Origin: Isoetes taiwanensis
Taxonomy: Eukaryota; Streptophyta; Lycopodiopsida; Isoetales; Isoetaceae
NCBI GenBank assembly: GCA_021234155.1
Contig: JAJEKV010000065.1
Location: 7,837,333 to 7,901,332 of the forward strand
Reading direction: 5' to 3'
Length of the DNA stretch: 64,000 nucleotides
Shown here piece by piece: positions 48,668 through 58,406 of the stretch (positions are counted from its first letter, which is position 1; every line of letters starts with the position of its first letter). The notes under the pieces are model-generated. The model saw only the letters and a program-made list of their open reading frames with translations, ran no database searches and had not been told where the DNA came from. Both the position numbers and the translations under genes were made by a program.

Positions 48668-50106
48668 ATGCCTATCACGCGATCTAACTTGGATACTAAT
48701 GCCGCCAACGCCTTCCTCGCAGCAAATGTTCAAATTCCAAGGAAAAAGAGGCTTTCCCTCATCAAAATGTAGGAAAAGAATTTGCACAAAACCAATCCAA
48801 TGCCCCCCGCCCCAATAGCTTTGCTCCAATGGAAGAAGGGAAGGAGAATGGTCTATTGAGAGCATGAATGAGGCTCTCCGTGATGCTAGATTGCAAAGAG
48901 ATCTTAACAATAAGAGAAGCTTCGAGAATTTTTGATATATCAGCTTTTAGTATACGAAATTGGATGAGGGGCGTCTATAACAAGAAGGTTGGCCAAGAAC
49001 CCAGGTGTTTGACTAAGGAACAGGAAAAAGAGCTGAAAAAATGGGCATTAGATTGAGTAGCAGCCTTGGGTGTTACTTTGAATCAATTTAAAATCGAAAA
49101 GTCGCAAAAAATGTGTGAAGGTAAAGGTACGCTGTGGGTGGATGGACAACCGGGAGATAAGTGGTGGAAATTATTCAAAAAAGGCATCCTGATGTTGCAT
49201 TAAGATCAACCGAAACTTTGGATGTGTCGAGAGCACAAGCCATGAATCCGACAAAACTGAGGCCCTTCTACACAACATTGGAAGAAGTTTATAGCCATTT
49301 CAATTTTGAGCCAAGCCATATTTGGAACGCAGACGAAACTGGAATTCAAGCAGGGAAGATTAGTGGTTTGAGGGTTATTGGGCGAAGGGAAGTAGAGCCG
49401 CCCATGAGATAGTGATGCGTAATCGAATGGGTGACTATTTTAGCCTGCTGCAATGCCTCAGATAATATTATTCCTAGCTACTACATCTTCAAAGGCATTA
49501 GACTTAGGGCTAATCATATTGTCAATTGTGAGGTTGGGGCTGGTATGCCAGTTCAGCCGGAGGCATGGATGACTACAGAGTTGTTCATGGCTTGGCTGAG
49601 AGAGCATTTTAAGCCTAATGTGCCTGGAGGGGTTGATGAAAACAACCCCCATCTCATCATTTTAGATGGCCATGGCAGCCATGTAAATGATGAGGTAGTG
49701 ATTCTAGCCAGGTCGTTGGGGATTCACCTAGTTATTCTACCTCCCCATACTTCTCACAAGTTGCAACCACTTGATGTGGCTATCTTTGGACCATTTAAGC
49801 AATATTTTAGGAGACAAAGAGCTGAGTATATGAATGACAAGGAAGACACGGAAACTTTGGAACCGAATAAGGCACAACTGGCAGGTACTATACAATTATG
49901 CTTCTCTAACATAGTATCAGATATTGCATTTTCAAGTTGCCATTTTTTCTTTTACAGGTCTGATTTCTAAGGCATTGGCCACGAGCCTCACACCTAAGAA
50001 GATTAGAGCAGGGTTTAAGGCAACTGGAATTTGGCCACTCAATCCTGCTATTATAGATGGTTTTAAGTTCTCAAATAGACATCCCAAAATGTTAGTTTCT
50101 AGGTAG
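48668..50106 (+). pseudogene. Pogo/Tigger-like (Tc1-mariner superfamily) transposase, broken
   Basis: Blocks appear in order. MPITRSNLDTNAANAF starts at 48,668. A helix-turn-helix segment (LTIREASRIFDISAFSIRNW) lies at 48,904-48,965. A linker with RHPDVALRSTETLDVSRA is near 49,190, then the DDE_1 catalytic domain. The first Asp is in WNADETGIQ (near 49,333), the second in LIILDGHGSHV (near 49,660), and the third in KLQPLDVAIFGPF (near 49,770). The C-terminus GFKATGIWPLNPAIIDGF lies at 50,010-50,060. The 179-codon frame at 49,431-49,970 is the longest intact part. Stops near 48,776, 49,053 and 49,410, with frame changes, show a pseudogene, although all three catalytic acids survive. A small intron before 49,960 (ending TTTTACAG) is plausible. 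Confidence 0.85.
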
Positions 50107-51123
50107 ACGAAGGTATGGATTTTTTATATTGTGTGAATGTCCATGCGAAGAAATAGACACCGTTCCATTATATTGATGACTGCATTATTATGACTGTAAC
50201 AAAATCGTTAAGCAAGACAGTGGAACCTCACAAGAAGTCTACAGAAAACTTGACTTCTAAATCATGTCTGTCTACAAATCCAGAAACTGAAGTCTACGAA
50301 AACTTGAATTTTAAATCATGTCTGTCTACAAATCCAGAAACAATATATAGCATCGATAAGTTCTAATGTTTAACATGCATCCCAACTTATGCATAAACAT
50401 ATAGAATTGATAAGTCTTTAAGATGCATCCAAACTTACGCGCACCAATGCCGGGCACACATTTACTAGTGTTTCCTTAAGTTGAAATAAATATTAGATAA
50501 TTTGATTCTTGAGATCAACTGCTCTAACAATCAATATTCTAAACCGCAATAAACCTGCAGAATCCAGATTAGACGCTCAGCTTTTGTTACCGTGATAAAC
50601 CTGCCGAATCCAGATTAGGCGCTCAGCTTTGATAACAGGGAGAGAGCACAAAGCATAGAAAGCAAATCAGAGGAGATATATGTTTTTGTCTTGACTTTTA
50701 AAGACATGAAGCCCATGTTTTTGTCTTGACTTTTAAAGACATGAAGCCCCTCGCTAGAACTTCATATTCTTGACACATAGCAGAATAGCAGAATGCTTGA
50801 ATGTAAGGGTTCAAAAATGCAATGTGAAATTATGTCACATTAACATGGAGCTAAGGACAATTTTGCACATAATTTCTAAAGATAGCCGCCGTCATGACCT
50901 ACTAACTCTGCATTTAGCCCTCCTTACCTTGGTATAGGATAATTTTGTTCAAAAAGAGAACTCGCTCAAAAGTACAAGGATCACAAGATAAAGAAACAGT
51001 AAACCTCAAACCAATATACATGATATCACGAATAAAAACTTCATTCATACAAGGTACAAAACTAAGATAGCTAAGCAAAACAGAATGCATAAGATGCCAT
51101 AATCAATGAGCTGGTATCATAAT
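50107..51123. repeat. Downstream region of NOG1 with a cluster of short tandem duplications
   Basis: Three two-copy tandem duplications lie within 600 bases: ~56 bases at 50,234-50,343 (TCATGTCTGTCTACAAATCC), ~43 bases at 50,550-50,633 (AATCCAGATTAG), and ~35 bases at 50,680-50,750 (TTTTGTCTTGACTTTTAAAG). The segment near 50,900-51,123 is the likely 3' UTR and polyadenylation region of NOG1. No coding sequence is seen. Confidence 0.6.
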
Positions 51124-53121
51124 CTACCGCCTATCTGTCTTTCCTGTAGATCGCTTGCCAGAAAACAGGTGCTTTGGCCTTAGGTTATGGATGACCCTAT
51201 CTGCTTCACCCCGTTTTGCGAGCTTATTTCGCTTTTGTGAGGATTTCTCCCCTAATTTTATTGCCTTCAATTTTTGGGCTTTATCCTTGAAACCTTCACC
51301 TGGAACAACTTCAACAACTCCACGAGACATTGATCTGGACCGGCTTCGCAGGCGTTTATTGTTTTGCTGATCAACATCCATAGGATCATCAACCTCCATT
51401 CCAACTGATCTCTGCCTCTTTCTCCCGCGCCTGGATAAGGATCTAGATCTGGCTCTTTCTACTGCTGCAGATGCATCCATACCCAAGTTACTGAGGTGAC
51501 GACCCATTCTCTGCAATGTAAATTCTCGGTCTTTGTCATGCTTCCTTGGGACTAATGGCCTGCTTTCAGCTGTGCTCTTCTTTCGCCTGTGTTCCTCTAT
51601 CATCTTCTTCTTCTTTGCCCTTATAGCAGCTAAAGTCTGCATTGCTTCAGGACCTAATTCTTCCTCCTCATCCATTTCATCATCTATTTCACCTGCCGCA
51701 ACTTCTTCCTCCCGCTCCAGCTCATTTAACCTTTCAAGAATGTCAGGATCCACACAGTCTGCAATATTGTGCCCATCAAGCAATTCTGGTATGATATCCT
51801 CCTTCCAATCATCAATAGCCAACATATAGTGTTTGTGCAAGTTCGCTGAGTACACCCCTGCACCACCATTCTCTTCCTCAAAATCCTTTTCTAGCTTTTG
51901 TCCTGCAACCTTAGCCCTGCCTTCCAGAACAGCTTCAGGTATACATGGTGGCCTTTCTTTGTTATCTCTAGCCCTTGGGTTAGCAACATGAATCCTGTTC
52001 AAACAGTCGTTGAGTTTCTTTGATTTCATTTTTACCTCCACCCTCTGCTGAAGAAGTCTTTCGCATGCTGCATTTTTTACAGCAATAATCCCTTCTTCGG
52101 TTAGGGTGCTCATTGTTAACAAGCTTCCATTGTCATCTGCTGATAATCCATCAACAATAGATCCTGTAGAACATTTGGCTGCTTCCTTTTTCATTTCCGT
52201 AACCATATTAAGGTCCTCTTCTGGAAGACTATCAAGAGGCTGCAAATCAATCTTATTGCACACAATAATCAGAGGCTTATTTGCAAACAGAGGTTTGATA
52301 CTATGAAACAAAGCTGCTTGTTGTGCAATGCTGTATCCACAAGATCCAGATAAATCAACAAAGAAAAGTACAGCTGCCCTAAGATGTGCAAGTGCAGTGA
52401 TACTTAACATTTCAATAGTGTTTCGATCTTCTAGTGGATGATCCAAAATTCCAGGTGTATCAATCACTTGCCAGCGCAGGTATTTATAATCAGTGTGGCC
52501 AACAAACAGAGACTTTGTGGTGAACGCATATGGCTGCACATCAACATCAGCTCTAGTAATCTTATTGATGAATGAGCTCTTACCCACATTCGGATATCCA
52601 CATATCAAAATAGTTCTAGTATTCGGGTCAATAGAAGGAAGCCTAGACATATGCTGGCGAACCTGCTCCAAATAAGCTAGACTTGGACTAACCCTCTTCA
52701 TTACAGTACACATACGACCAAGAGCTGCCTTCTTAAGCAATTTACAACGGTACAGAGAATCCCCATACTTCAGTAACCTGATGTAATCTTTAGCAACCTT
52801 ATCAATTAAATGGGACGCTGTGTTAAGCTGACCAAGAGCAAGCTTATAATGATCTCTGTCATAGAGTACATTCATAAGATCACCATAGAAAGGATGAATA
52901 TCATCAAGCCGAGGAAAATCCTCCAAAATTGTCGTAAGCTTCTCATGAAAAGTTTGCTGTGTATATTTAACCTTGCGCATGTAAAACTGCCGGATCCTAG
53001 AGATTGCATAGCCTTTGTGAACTACTGTAGGTGTCTGCCGCTGGGTACGAGAAAGAACTATGTCTACAAAATCCTTACCGGTTGGAACCACCGTAATCCT
53101 CTTGAAATTATACAGCACCAT
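51124..53121 (-). CDS. NOG1: Nucleolar GTP-binding protein 1 (NOG1)
   Basis: 665 residues, uninterrupted, close to the usual size of plant NOG1. It is a GTPase needed for late nucleolar assembly and export of 60S ribosomal subunits. The N-terminal NOG1 domain reads RTQRQTPTVVHKGYAISRIR and DDIHPFYGDLMNVLYDRDHY. The G domain has GYPNVGKSS (G1, residues 175-183), DTPG (G3, 221-224) and NKID (G4, 289-292). The C-terminal third is charged, with an acidic stretch (DDEMDEEEE), an Arg/Ser-rich segment and Lys-rich nuclear/nucleolar signals. I chose the start at 53,121 because the family begins with MVxYNFKxITVVP; an in-frame ATG 17 codons upstream (53,172) adds an unconserved extension. Its upstream region has a telo-box-like TTTAGGGTTTT, typical of ribosome-biogenesis genes. 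It is the best-preserved host gene here. Confidence 0.97.
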   Translation of the reverse strand: MVLYNFKRITVVPTGKDFVDIVLSRTQRQTPTVVHKGYAISRIRQFYMRKVKYTQQTFHEKLTTILEDFPRLDDIHPFYGDLMNVLYDRDHYKLALGQLNTASHLIDKVAKDYIRLLKYGDSLYRCKLLKKAALGRMCTVMKRVSPSLAYLEQVRQHMSRLPSIDPNTRTILICGYPNVGKSSFINKITRADVDVQPYAFTTKSLFVGHTDYKYLRWQVIDTPGILDHPLEDRNTIEMLSITALAHLRAAVLFFVDLSGSCGYSIAQQAALFHSIKPLFANKPLIIVCNKIDLQPLDSLPEEDLNMVTEMKKEAAKCSTGSIVDGLSADDNGSLLTMSTLTEEGIIAVKNAACERLLQQRVEVKMKSKKLNDCLNRIHVANPRARDNKERPPCIPEAVLEGRAKVAGQKLEKDFEEENGGAGVYSANLHKHYMLAIDDWKEDIIPELLDGHNIADCVDPDILERLNELEREEEVAAGEIDDEMDEEEELGPEAMQTLAAIRAKKKKMIEEHRRKKSTAESRPLVPRKHDKDREFTLQRMGRHLSNLGMDASAAVERARSRSLSRRGRKRQRSVGMEVDDPMDVDQQNNKRLRSRSRSMSRGVVEVVPGEGFKDKAQKLKAIKLGEKSSQKRNKLAKRGEADRVIHNLRPKHLFSGKRSTGKTDRR

Positions 53122-53556
53122 CTTGCTCCAGGCACAGGGCGACTGCTGCACGAAATACTTTTGTCGCCGCAACGGCCAGGGGGTTTTAGAACCCTAAAGC
53201 CCCTTCCCGGTTTCTTTAGGTTAGGTTACATAGTATTTTTTTTTATGGTCGTCCACCACTCTAGGGGAGGGTGGCCACCTATTGCGCGCCTCCCATTGGC
53301 GCACGTGGAAAACCCATTACGGGTTTTTTAGGGTTTTGATTAAGGTTGCGCACACGAAGCGGAGGCTCCTTTAACCACATGCCCTTGCAGATTAACTTAA
53401 TCCAGCCATTGCCAACCGTCCGATCCAAGGAAGGTTATATTGCATAACCTTCAGAATATTCGCTTTTTGAAGAATATTCGAGTGATTATCGCAATAATTT
53501 TTCGAATATGCCATTATCGTCGAATATTCTGTTTGGGTCACGGATTCTCTGCTGCG
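53122..53556. promoter_or_regulatory. Shared intergenic promoter between NOG1 and the PsbY copy
   Basis: 435 bases between two divergent starts. Visible motifs are a G-box core CACGTG (53,302-53,307), the telo-box-like TTTTAGGGTTTT (53,326-53,337), a second ACCCTAA near 53,190, and CCATTGG (53,293-53,299). Three GAATATTC palindromes lie on the PsbY side (53,454-53,461, 53,472-53,479, 53,522-53,529). Telo boxes are typical upstream of translation and ribosome genes, and G-boxes of light-regulated ones. About 220 bases nearest NOG1 are duplicated at 56,423-56,625. Confidence 0.55.
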
Positions 53557-54266
53557 ATGGGGCACTCGATCTTCACTCCGATGCATCAAAGGCCCGTTCT
53601 AAGCAGCTCAGCAGATTCTAGGAGTTCCGGCACTGCAAACCTTCTCCACCACCATCAGAAGCAGGACAGCATTTGCAAAAGCCATTCCGCCAGTTTCTTC
53701 CACGCTTAAATCGCAGGAAAATGTCGAAATCAGGGCAAAATCCATAGCCGGAGCTCTATTTGGTGCTTTAGCTAATTCTTCTTCTTCGCAGGCTTTGCAG
53801 CATATTGTGGATGCCGGATCTGAAGTAAGAAAGTCTGGATTAGGAGTATTGCGGCTTCGGTTGGCTTTGGATTGGAACTTTGTTAAATTTAGGGGCTGTG
53901 TCAGAAGCTTTTGCACCTCAAGAGCCTTCCAATGATTCAAGAGGATTATTGCTTCTTGGAATAATACTTCCCGCAATAGGTTGGGTTTTGTTTAACATTT
54001 TGCAGCCTGCATTGAATCAGCTGAAAAAAATGAGGTCTTCCAAAGGATTGATTGCCGGAATTGGAATTGGGGCTGCCGTTGCAGGATCATCTTTTCTGCT
54101 AGATTCTTCTTCTGCACAGGCTGCCGAGGAGATTGCAGCATTCCACCACAGCAGCTGCAGATTCATCAAAAATCATTCATGGCACAGAGCAGAGCAAATG
54201 GTATTGCCTGCTATGGCCATCGCTAATCCAGGAGTACAGGGCAGAAATGATACAAGGCAGATATGA
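53557..54266 (+). pseudogene. PSBY: Photosystem II PsbY precursor copy, frameshifted and single-domain
   Basis: From ATG 53,557 the DNA encodes a Ser/Thr/Arg-rich transit-peptide-like stretch (RPVLSSSADSRSSG), then in shifted frames SIAGALFGALANSSSS. From 53,880 a clean 128-codon frame has one PsbY unit: SNDSRGLLLLGIILPAIGW, WVLFNILQPALNQLKKM, and a second hydrophobic helix GLIAGIGIGAAVAGSSFLL ending in an AQA-like cleavage region. PsbY is a small thylakoid protein at the edge of photosystem II near cytochrome b559. Land-plant precursors I know of carry two such units; here the second is replaced by unrelated text (SCRFIKNHSWHRAEQ). Rejoining the frames would need about three single-base changes (near 53,636, 53,850 and 53,873). 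It is a pseudogene, or a real gene with sequence errors plus a truncated end. Confidence 0.7.
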
Positions 54267-54715
54267 ATCAAGGCAATAAATAGGACCATGACAATGCTAC
54301 AAAATCTACAAAGGGAGCTTCTGAGGGAGACATTAATCCATGATTCATATCAAAACTCTGCTTTTTCCAATCCTATCTACTCGTTTTTGCATCAAGCGGC
54401 TTCGAAATTGACATGCATGCAATGAAGCCCCAGATTGCTCCAGCAAGGGATAACTTAATTTCTCTTCTGTGGGCACCCATTTGGCATGGAGCCCAAACAA
54501 ATTGGTTTTTAAATTCTAGCTCCGGCATGGCCAGAAATTCACAGCAGAAAAATCCATGTGTAATTCTGTCTTCTTATCTGCTTGAAGGCCAGAATGCATG
54601 CAGAAATAACTAATTCCAGTCTTTGGAGTCTCTGCACTGCGATTTGGTAATCTTTGGGCAATTTTTCTTTCAAATTTTCCAGTTAATCTGCTCGGGCATG
54701 TGGTTAAGGGAGGCC
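54267..54715. other. Noncoding 3' flank of the PsbY copy
   Basis: No recognisable feature. The short frame at 54,413-54,613 has no family features. It probably contains the old 3' end of the PsbY copy. Confidence 0.35.
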
Positions 54716-54805
54716 AACCCCTCCCTTTCGTGGGCTATGCAAAATAACCCACTCGGCCTAACGGCCTCGTGGGTTATTTTGCATAACCCACTCAAGGGAG
54801 GGGTT
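54716..54805. mobile_element. Near-perfect 43-base-arm hairpin (MITE-like)
   Basis: Left arm 54,716-54,758 and right arm 54,763-54,805 are inverted repeats with only a few mismatches around a 4-base loop (TAAC). Core arm text is TGCAAAATAACCCAC / GTGGGTTATTTTGCA. The same motif, degraded, occurs at 39,230-39,315. There is no coding capacity. It could also fold as an RNA hairpin if transcribed. Confidence 0.65.
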
Positions 54806-54824
54806 ATCCTCCTCATCACAACCC

Positions 54825-55300
54825 AGCTGCCATAGCTTGCTCGGCATTAGATCTATCTTCTAGAGCCATCCGGTAGCTCAGATGAAGCACAGAATACTGC
54901 TTCAGCGTCATAGCTTCTATACGAGAGGCCATATGCGGCATCGCATGCAGAGGATTCGTTGAAGCAGATGCAAAGGATTTGTAGACAATTACTTCACATC
55001 TAGTTGCACGGTTACATTCATAGGAGTTGCTTCATCGGGACACTTTTTATTGCAGTAGACCATACCATAGTTGCCGCCATGCTAACCCCAGCTGACATAG
55101 TTTTTTCTGCAAGGATTGATGCCTCTCACATAGATCAGGGGCAACATTCTTAAAGGTAATCCTTCGTTTCCTTTTCCCTTGCTGGTAATAATTCTTGCAA
55201 CTTTATTTCATATTGTAGGTATTAATTCTTTGTAGTTTTGTCTGATGCTCTAGTTTGTGTCCATGTTGAAAGTCTTTAAACCAGTCTCTTGGTATATGTC
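54825..55300. repeat. Segmental duplication, copy A, gene-fragment part
   Basis: About 470 bases repeated directly at 56,628-57,095 with a few percent difference. Shared landmarks are GAGGCCATATGCGGCATCGC, GACACTTTTTATTGCAGTAG and ATGTTGAAAGTCTTTAAAC. On the minus strand it reads MAATMVWSTAIKSVPMKQLL from ATG near 55,083, then breaks; this looks like a plastid transit peptide. In copy A this part is separated from the duplicated NOG1 flank by the PsbY copy and the hairpin. Confidence 0.85.
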
Positions 55301-55550
55301 TAATCCACTTGACAATGCTTGCCGTGTTCCTAGGCAAGATTCGCAAGACCAAGACTTTCTAGCAGGATTCATATGTAAGTTTCATAGCAGGATGCATGTG
55401 CTTGAAGTAGTGCTAAGCAAATCTATGATGCCCTCTGCTGAGATAACTGTAGACTGACCCTTGACTACCTGACTCAATTGTTGCACATATTCTACACTCG
55501 CTCTCAATGTAGTCTTGTGCCTCCTGCTGGTCATCGTCGTCGTCATCCAG
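55301..55550. other. Junction sequence between segmental duplication copy A and the gag fragment
   Basis: Short noncoding stretch; no feature recognised. Confidence 0.3.
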
Positions 55551-56400
55551 TTATGTTGGCGACTCCAAATCTATAAGCTCTGCTAGGGCTGCTTGCATAA
55601 CAAGCGGGCAATCATGTGTACGGTGTCCCCGCTGGAAACATCTGAAACATAACTTCTTTTTGATGCACTCTTCCCTCTTTTCCTTGGGAATGTTGTCTAG
55701 GAAGTACTTTACTAATTTTCTTGCCGGGCCCTCTTGTGCTTGTTGATCCCTGTATGAGCCCTTATTATCCATCTTACCATGTAACTGTTGCCTGCTAATG
55801 TGGAAGATGTCTGCCTAGGGGGATAAGACCATGTTCCTTTTCCTTTGTAGAAGGGTTGCTTCTGCCCTGGGATTGGGGTTGCTTCTTCTAGACTCAAAGC
55901 TTTGTCTTTTGCCTCTCCTATTGTTCTCAGGTTGATGGCTCAGATAAGCCTTTTGATATTGCTATTCATCCCCTCAATGTAGCCATCCATCGCTTGTCTC
56001 TTCGTTATCCTCGGTACATTTAGCCTTAGTCTCATGAATTTTTCTATATACTTCGCCACTGACAAGTTCCCTTAGTCTAGCCTATAGAACTCTTGGATTT
56101 GCCTGCTTGTGTGAGACCTTGGGATGTAATGCTTGCTTTACTGAAAGTCTTGAACCTGCAATTGTTCCTTTTTAGCTTGTTCGACTTAGCATAATCTTTC
56201 CACCATATGCGTGCTGTGCCAATAAGATTTGTCGTTGCCACTTTTCCAATGTCTTTATCCTTCATACTCCATGAGTTACCAAACTCTTCCATTTCATCCA
56301 ACCATGCTTTTGCTTTCATATCCGACCTGTCGTTCCAGGAAAATTGCTCTAATTTCTGGGTTTTTCACACGTTGCTCATGGCACTATCAATTTTCTTCTA
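55551..56400 (-). pseudogene. Retrotransposon gag fragment, minus strand
   Basis: Reading right to left, 56,319-56,077 encodes AKAWLDEMEEFGNSWSMKDK and TARIWWKDYAKSNKLKRNNC, a capsid-type gag segment. 55,772-55,551 then encodes a nucleocapsid CCHC knuckle CFRCFQRGHRTHDC. The frame between them is broken. The capsid part closely resembles the plus-strand fragment at 63,541-63,780, so both come from one element family. No pol or LTR is attached here. Confidence 0.8.
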
Positions 56401-56422
56401 ATAATCCTCATGATAATTCTCG

Positions 56423-57095
56423 CCGCAATGGCCAGGGGGTTTTAGAACCCTAAAGCCTCTTCCCTATTTCTTTAGGTTAGGTGACATAGCATTTTCTTTT
56501 TTTATGGTCGTCCACCACTCTAGGGGAGGCACCTATTGCGCGCCTCCCGTTGGCGCATGTGGAAAACCCATTACGGGTTTTTCAGGGTTCCGATTACGGT
56601 TGGGCACAGGAAGGCGGTGGCTCCTATCACAACCAGCCGCAATAGCTTGCTCCGCATTAGGTTTGTCTTCTGGAGCCATCCGATAGCTCAGATCAAGCAC
56701 ATAATGTTGCTTCAAAGTCATAGCTTCTATACGAGAGGCCATATGCGGCATCGCATGCAGAGGATTCGTTGCAGCAGATGCAGAGGATTCGTAGACAATT
56801 ACTTCACATCTAGCTGCACGGTTACATTAATAGGAGCTGCTTCATCGGGACACTTTTTATTGCAGTAGACGATACCATAGTTGCCGCCATGCTAATCCTA
56901 GCTGACATAGTTTTTTCTCCAAGGAATTATGCCTCTCACATAGATCAGTGGCAACATTCTTAAAGGTAATCCTTCGTTTCCTTTTCCCTTGCTGGTAATA
57001 ATTCTTGCAACTTTATTTCATACTGTAGGTATTAATTCTTTGTAGCTTTGTCTGATGCCCTATTTTGTGTCCATGTTGAAAGTCTTTAAACTAGT
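56423..57095. repeat. Segmental duplication, copy B (NOG1 flank + gene fragment, without PsbY)
   Basis: 56,423-56,625 matches the NOG1 upstream region 53,172-53,390 (GGCCAGGGGGTTTTAGAACC, TATGGTCGTCCACCACTCTA). 56,628-57,095 matches 54,825-55,300. In copy B the two parts abut, so the 1.4 kb holding PsbY and the hairpin was gained in copy A or lost from copy B. On the minus strand, from ATG 56,890, it reads MAATMVSSTAIKSVPMKQLL and stops two codons later. Further on, a frame at 56,751-56,533 reads MASRIEAMTLKQHYVLDLSY. This is probably a decayed gene for a plastid-targeted protein, unidentified. Confidence 0.85.
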
Positions 57096-57212
57096 TGGAT
57101 GAGACGGGATAGACCCTCAACATATTTTGCTTCCATTGCCAGGACAACAACTGCATCCACTTGATTAAAGATCCATAAATTCTCCGATTGTTAAATTAGT
57201 AAATGGAAACTA

Positions 57213-58406
57213 ATGTACAATAGCCTTGCTGAAGAGCACAAAAAGAAACAGGAAATTAGAGATAAACAAGAAAAGCAAAGATCAGAAAGACGTGAGAGAA
57301 TAGAACAAAATAAATTAGTCAGAAGAGTTTCAAATTTTTACTTGATCTTAAAGGCATTTTTACCCTGTCTACCTCAAAGCATACCATTCGTTATCCCAAA
57401 TATGGTTCTGATAAAACTCAAGAGACTAATCCTAAAACACATATCAAGCAGTTCGAGAGTATCAGCATTTTGAATGGAGAAGATAGTGATGATCTCAAGT
57501 TAATACTTTTTCCAACCACTTTGGAAGGAAGTGTGGCAAACTGGCTATATGAAAACATAGAAAAAGTCACTAAATGGGGAGACTTAAAAATTATTCCCGA
57601 CACGCTCTATAATTGTCCCAACTAATAGAGAAATTAAAGAGGAATTAAAGATCATGCAAATTAAACCCAAGGAAAAACCCAAAGATTTTGCAATCCGGGT
57701 ATCTAAATTAGCTAGTAAACTAAGTCCAAAGCCCCATGATGAAGATCTTGTCGCATGTTCATACAAGGGTTTGGGGATAAAGTACGCCTGCAACTTGAAT
57801 TAGAGGGACCTGACTCTCTTGACCAAGCAAATAAAAAGAGCCGCACAAATCAGCTCAATTTTGGGCATGGAGAGATATATCAAACCCGATTTGGAATTTT
57901 TGTACAGTAAGAAAATAAATCAAGAAATTAAAGGTCTAAGGGATTTGCACTACAAGTTGCAACAAAACCTAGAAGAGGGATTTCAAAAAATAAATATGCG
58001 TGAACCTAAAAGAAGCTACATATGGTGTCATATTTGTGAGGGAAATAACCATGACACTAAAGAATGTTATTTTAATAACAAAACCAGAGTAAAACTAAGC
58101 ACTTTCACCTTTGTGGTATCTACTGAATCTTCAACAAGAAGGAATACTAAAGAGATCGAGTGTTGGAAGTGTGGGGAGAAAGGGCATTGCTCAAGAGAGT
58201 GTAGATCTAAAACCACGAAAAATTTAGTGGTAAAACCTAAGGATGATTCATCTAAAGAGAGTAAGGAAGCAAGGATGATCATCTTGGAAGATAAACAAAA
58301 TGCAGTAGAAGTAAATGTGGTCACTAGACAGAGGGCCATTAAAGAAGGTATTGAAATACGGAACCACCACCGGAGAGTTTCCAATAGTAAGGGACAAGCG
58401 AGGTAA
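57213..58406 (+). pseudogene. Gypsy gag region
   Basis: Starts with a charged helix (EEHKKKQEIRDKQEKQRSER) at 57,213. After frame changes it gives capsid-like text (DLKLILFPTTLEGSVANWLY near 57,495), then a 195-codon frame at 57,819-58,406. That frame contains two nucleocapsid CCHC knuckles, CHICEGNNHDTKEC (near 58,028) and CWKCGEKGHCSREC (near 58,163). Gag would form the particle and bind RNA. At least two frame breaks lie before 57,819. Confidence 0.8.

Noticed and set aside
53122-53172. 17-codon N-terminal extension of NOG1
   Set aside because: The conserved family start is the Met at 53,121; the upstream residues are unlike NOG1 and overlap the duplicated promoter.
51155-53331. Plus-strand ORFs antisense to NOG1
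   Set aside because: Shadows of the NOG1 coding frame with no independent features.
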